DNA of 60,597 bases. Origin: Tannerellaceae bacterium (GTDB lineage: Bacteria > Bacteroidota > Bacteroidia > Bacteroidales > Tannerellaceae). Each line of letters begins with the position of its first letter. Position 1 is the first letter of the stretch. Position numbers and translations under genes: made by a program. The stretch spans positions 1 to 60,597 of the forward strand of contig JAITGL010000048.1 of NCBI GenBank assembly GCA_031280645.1. Direction: 5' to 3'. The notes under the pieces were generated by a model. That model was not told the origin of the DNA. It saw only the letters and a program-made list of their open reading frames with translations, and searched no databases. Of the stretch, positions 60,415-60,597 are shown in pieces.

Positions 60415-60597
60415 CCCGACGCCGCGTGGGGAGCTCCCGATGCCGCGTGCGGAGCTCCCGATGCCGCGTGCGGAGCTCCCGATGCCGCGTGCGGAGCTCC
60501 CGATGCCGCGTGGGGAGCTCCCGATGCCGCGTGCGGAGCTCCCGATGCCGCGTGCGGAGCTCCCGATGCCGCGTGCGGAGCTCCCGATGCCGCGTGC
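60415..60597. repeat. Array F: nine or more 21-bp units, GAGCTC core, runs off the window
   Basis: The unit CCCGATGCCGCGTGCGGAGC+T begins at 60415, 60436, 60457, 60478, 60499, 60520, 60541, 60562 and 60583 (the last cut by the window end): exactly 21 bp. The dyad is GGAGCTCC. Copies are almost identical: unit 1 has GAC for GAT, and units 1 and 5 have TGGGG for TGCGG. It is the most uniform array in the window, so probably the most recently amplified or most homogenised. Its full length is unknown. Confidence 0.95.

Overview
The window looks like chromosomal DNA of a Bacteroidales bacterium (phylum Bacteroidota). Three things support this. Most transcription units carry the Bacteroidota-type -7 box TAnnTTTG a short way upstream, and start codons lack clear Shine-Dalgarno sequences. 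The gene families are typical of the order: MaeB malic enzyme fused to phosphotransacetylase, single-chain GcvP, DUF6807 next to Gfo/Idh/MocA oxidoreductases, an ECF sigma/anti-sigma operon, and clostripain and beta-barrel proteins. Many exported proteins are lipoproteins or outer-membrane barrels. No rRNA, integrase, transposase, phage module or CRISPR-cas locus was seen.

Layout. 0-6 kb: tRNA-Ser(CGA), an outer-membrane protein plus lipoprotein pair, a CNNM/CorC membrane protein and a GH78 rhamnosidase. 6-7 kb: a long palindromic repeat array. 7-12 kb: maeB, engB, aspS, a GNAT acetyltransferase. 12-18 kb: a complete phosphate-starvation type operon on the minus strand (OprP-like porin, pstS, pstC, pstA, pstB, phoU) with a putative Pho box. 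18-25 kb: sufS-vanZ, and a lipoprotein-rsmG-MBL-gcvP operon. 25-30 kb: a large Dna2-like nuclease-helicase and a GH20 enzyme. 31-33 kb: ECF sigma, anti-sigma, small exported protein and barrel. 33-42 kb: clostripain lipoprotein and LolD-like ATPase, pheT, yebC, folC, an MFS transporter, ispE, DUF4180. 43-46 kb: a hybrid histidine kinase. 46-50 kb: aquaporin, and a nucleoside hydrolase-ABC exporter operon. 50-56 kb: an uncharacterised protein, a lipoprotein, asparaginase, an MBL hydrolase, RNase HII, an HD protein and a DUF6463-like protein. 56-60 kb: two Gfo/Idh/MocA oxidoreductases and a DUF6807 lipoprotein.

The most unusual feature lies between the genes. Six intergenic tandem arrays (about 6.0-6.7, 19.96-20.19, 30.44-30.71, 42.96-43.10, 51.58-51.75 and 60.41-60.60 kb), plus a two- to three-unit relic near 38.0 kb, share one architecture but mostly not one sequence. 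Each has a short dyad-symmetric core repeated at exactly 21 bp, or at 40-42 bp, i.e. two or four turns of B-DNA. Several alternate two unit types. The six main arrays are spaced about 9-14 kb apart, and four of them lie outside any gene 3' end. They do not resemble CRISPR (no unique spacers), classical REP/BIME elements or rho-independent terminators. I regard them as the best candidate for an undescribed system, either an architectural or partitioning site family or a recurrent palindrome-amplification process.

A second notable point is that PstC carries a periplasmic insertion that clearly resembles part of the neighbouring PstS, which suggests a binding-protein fragment built into the permease.
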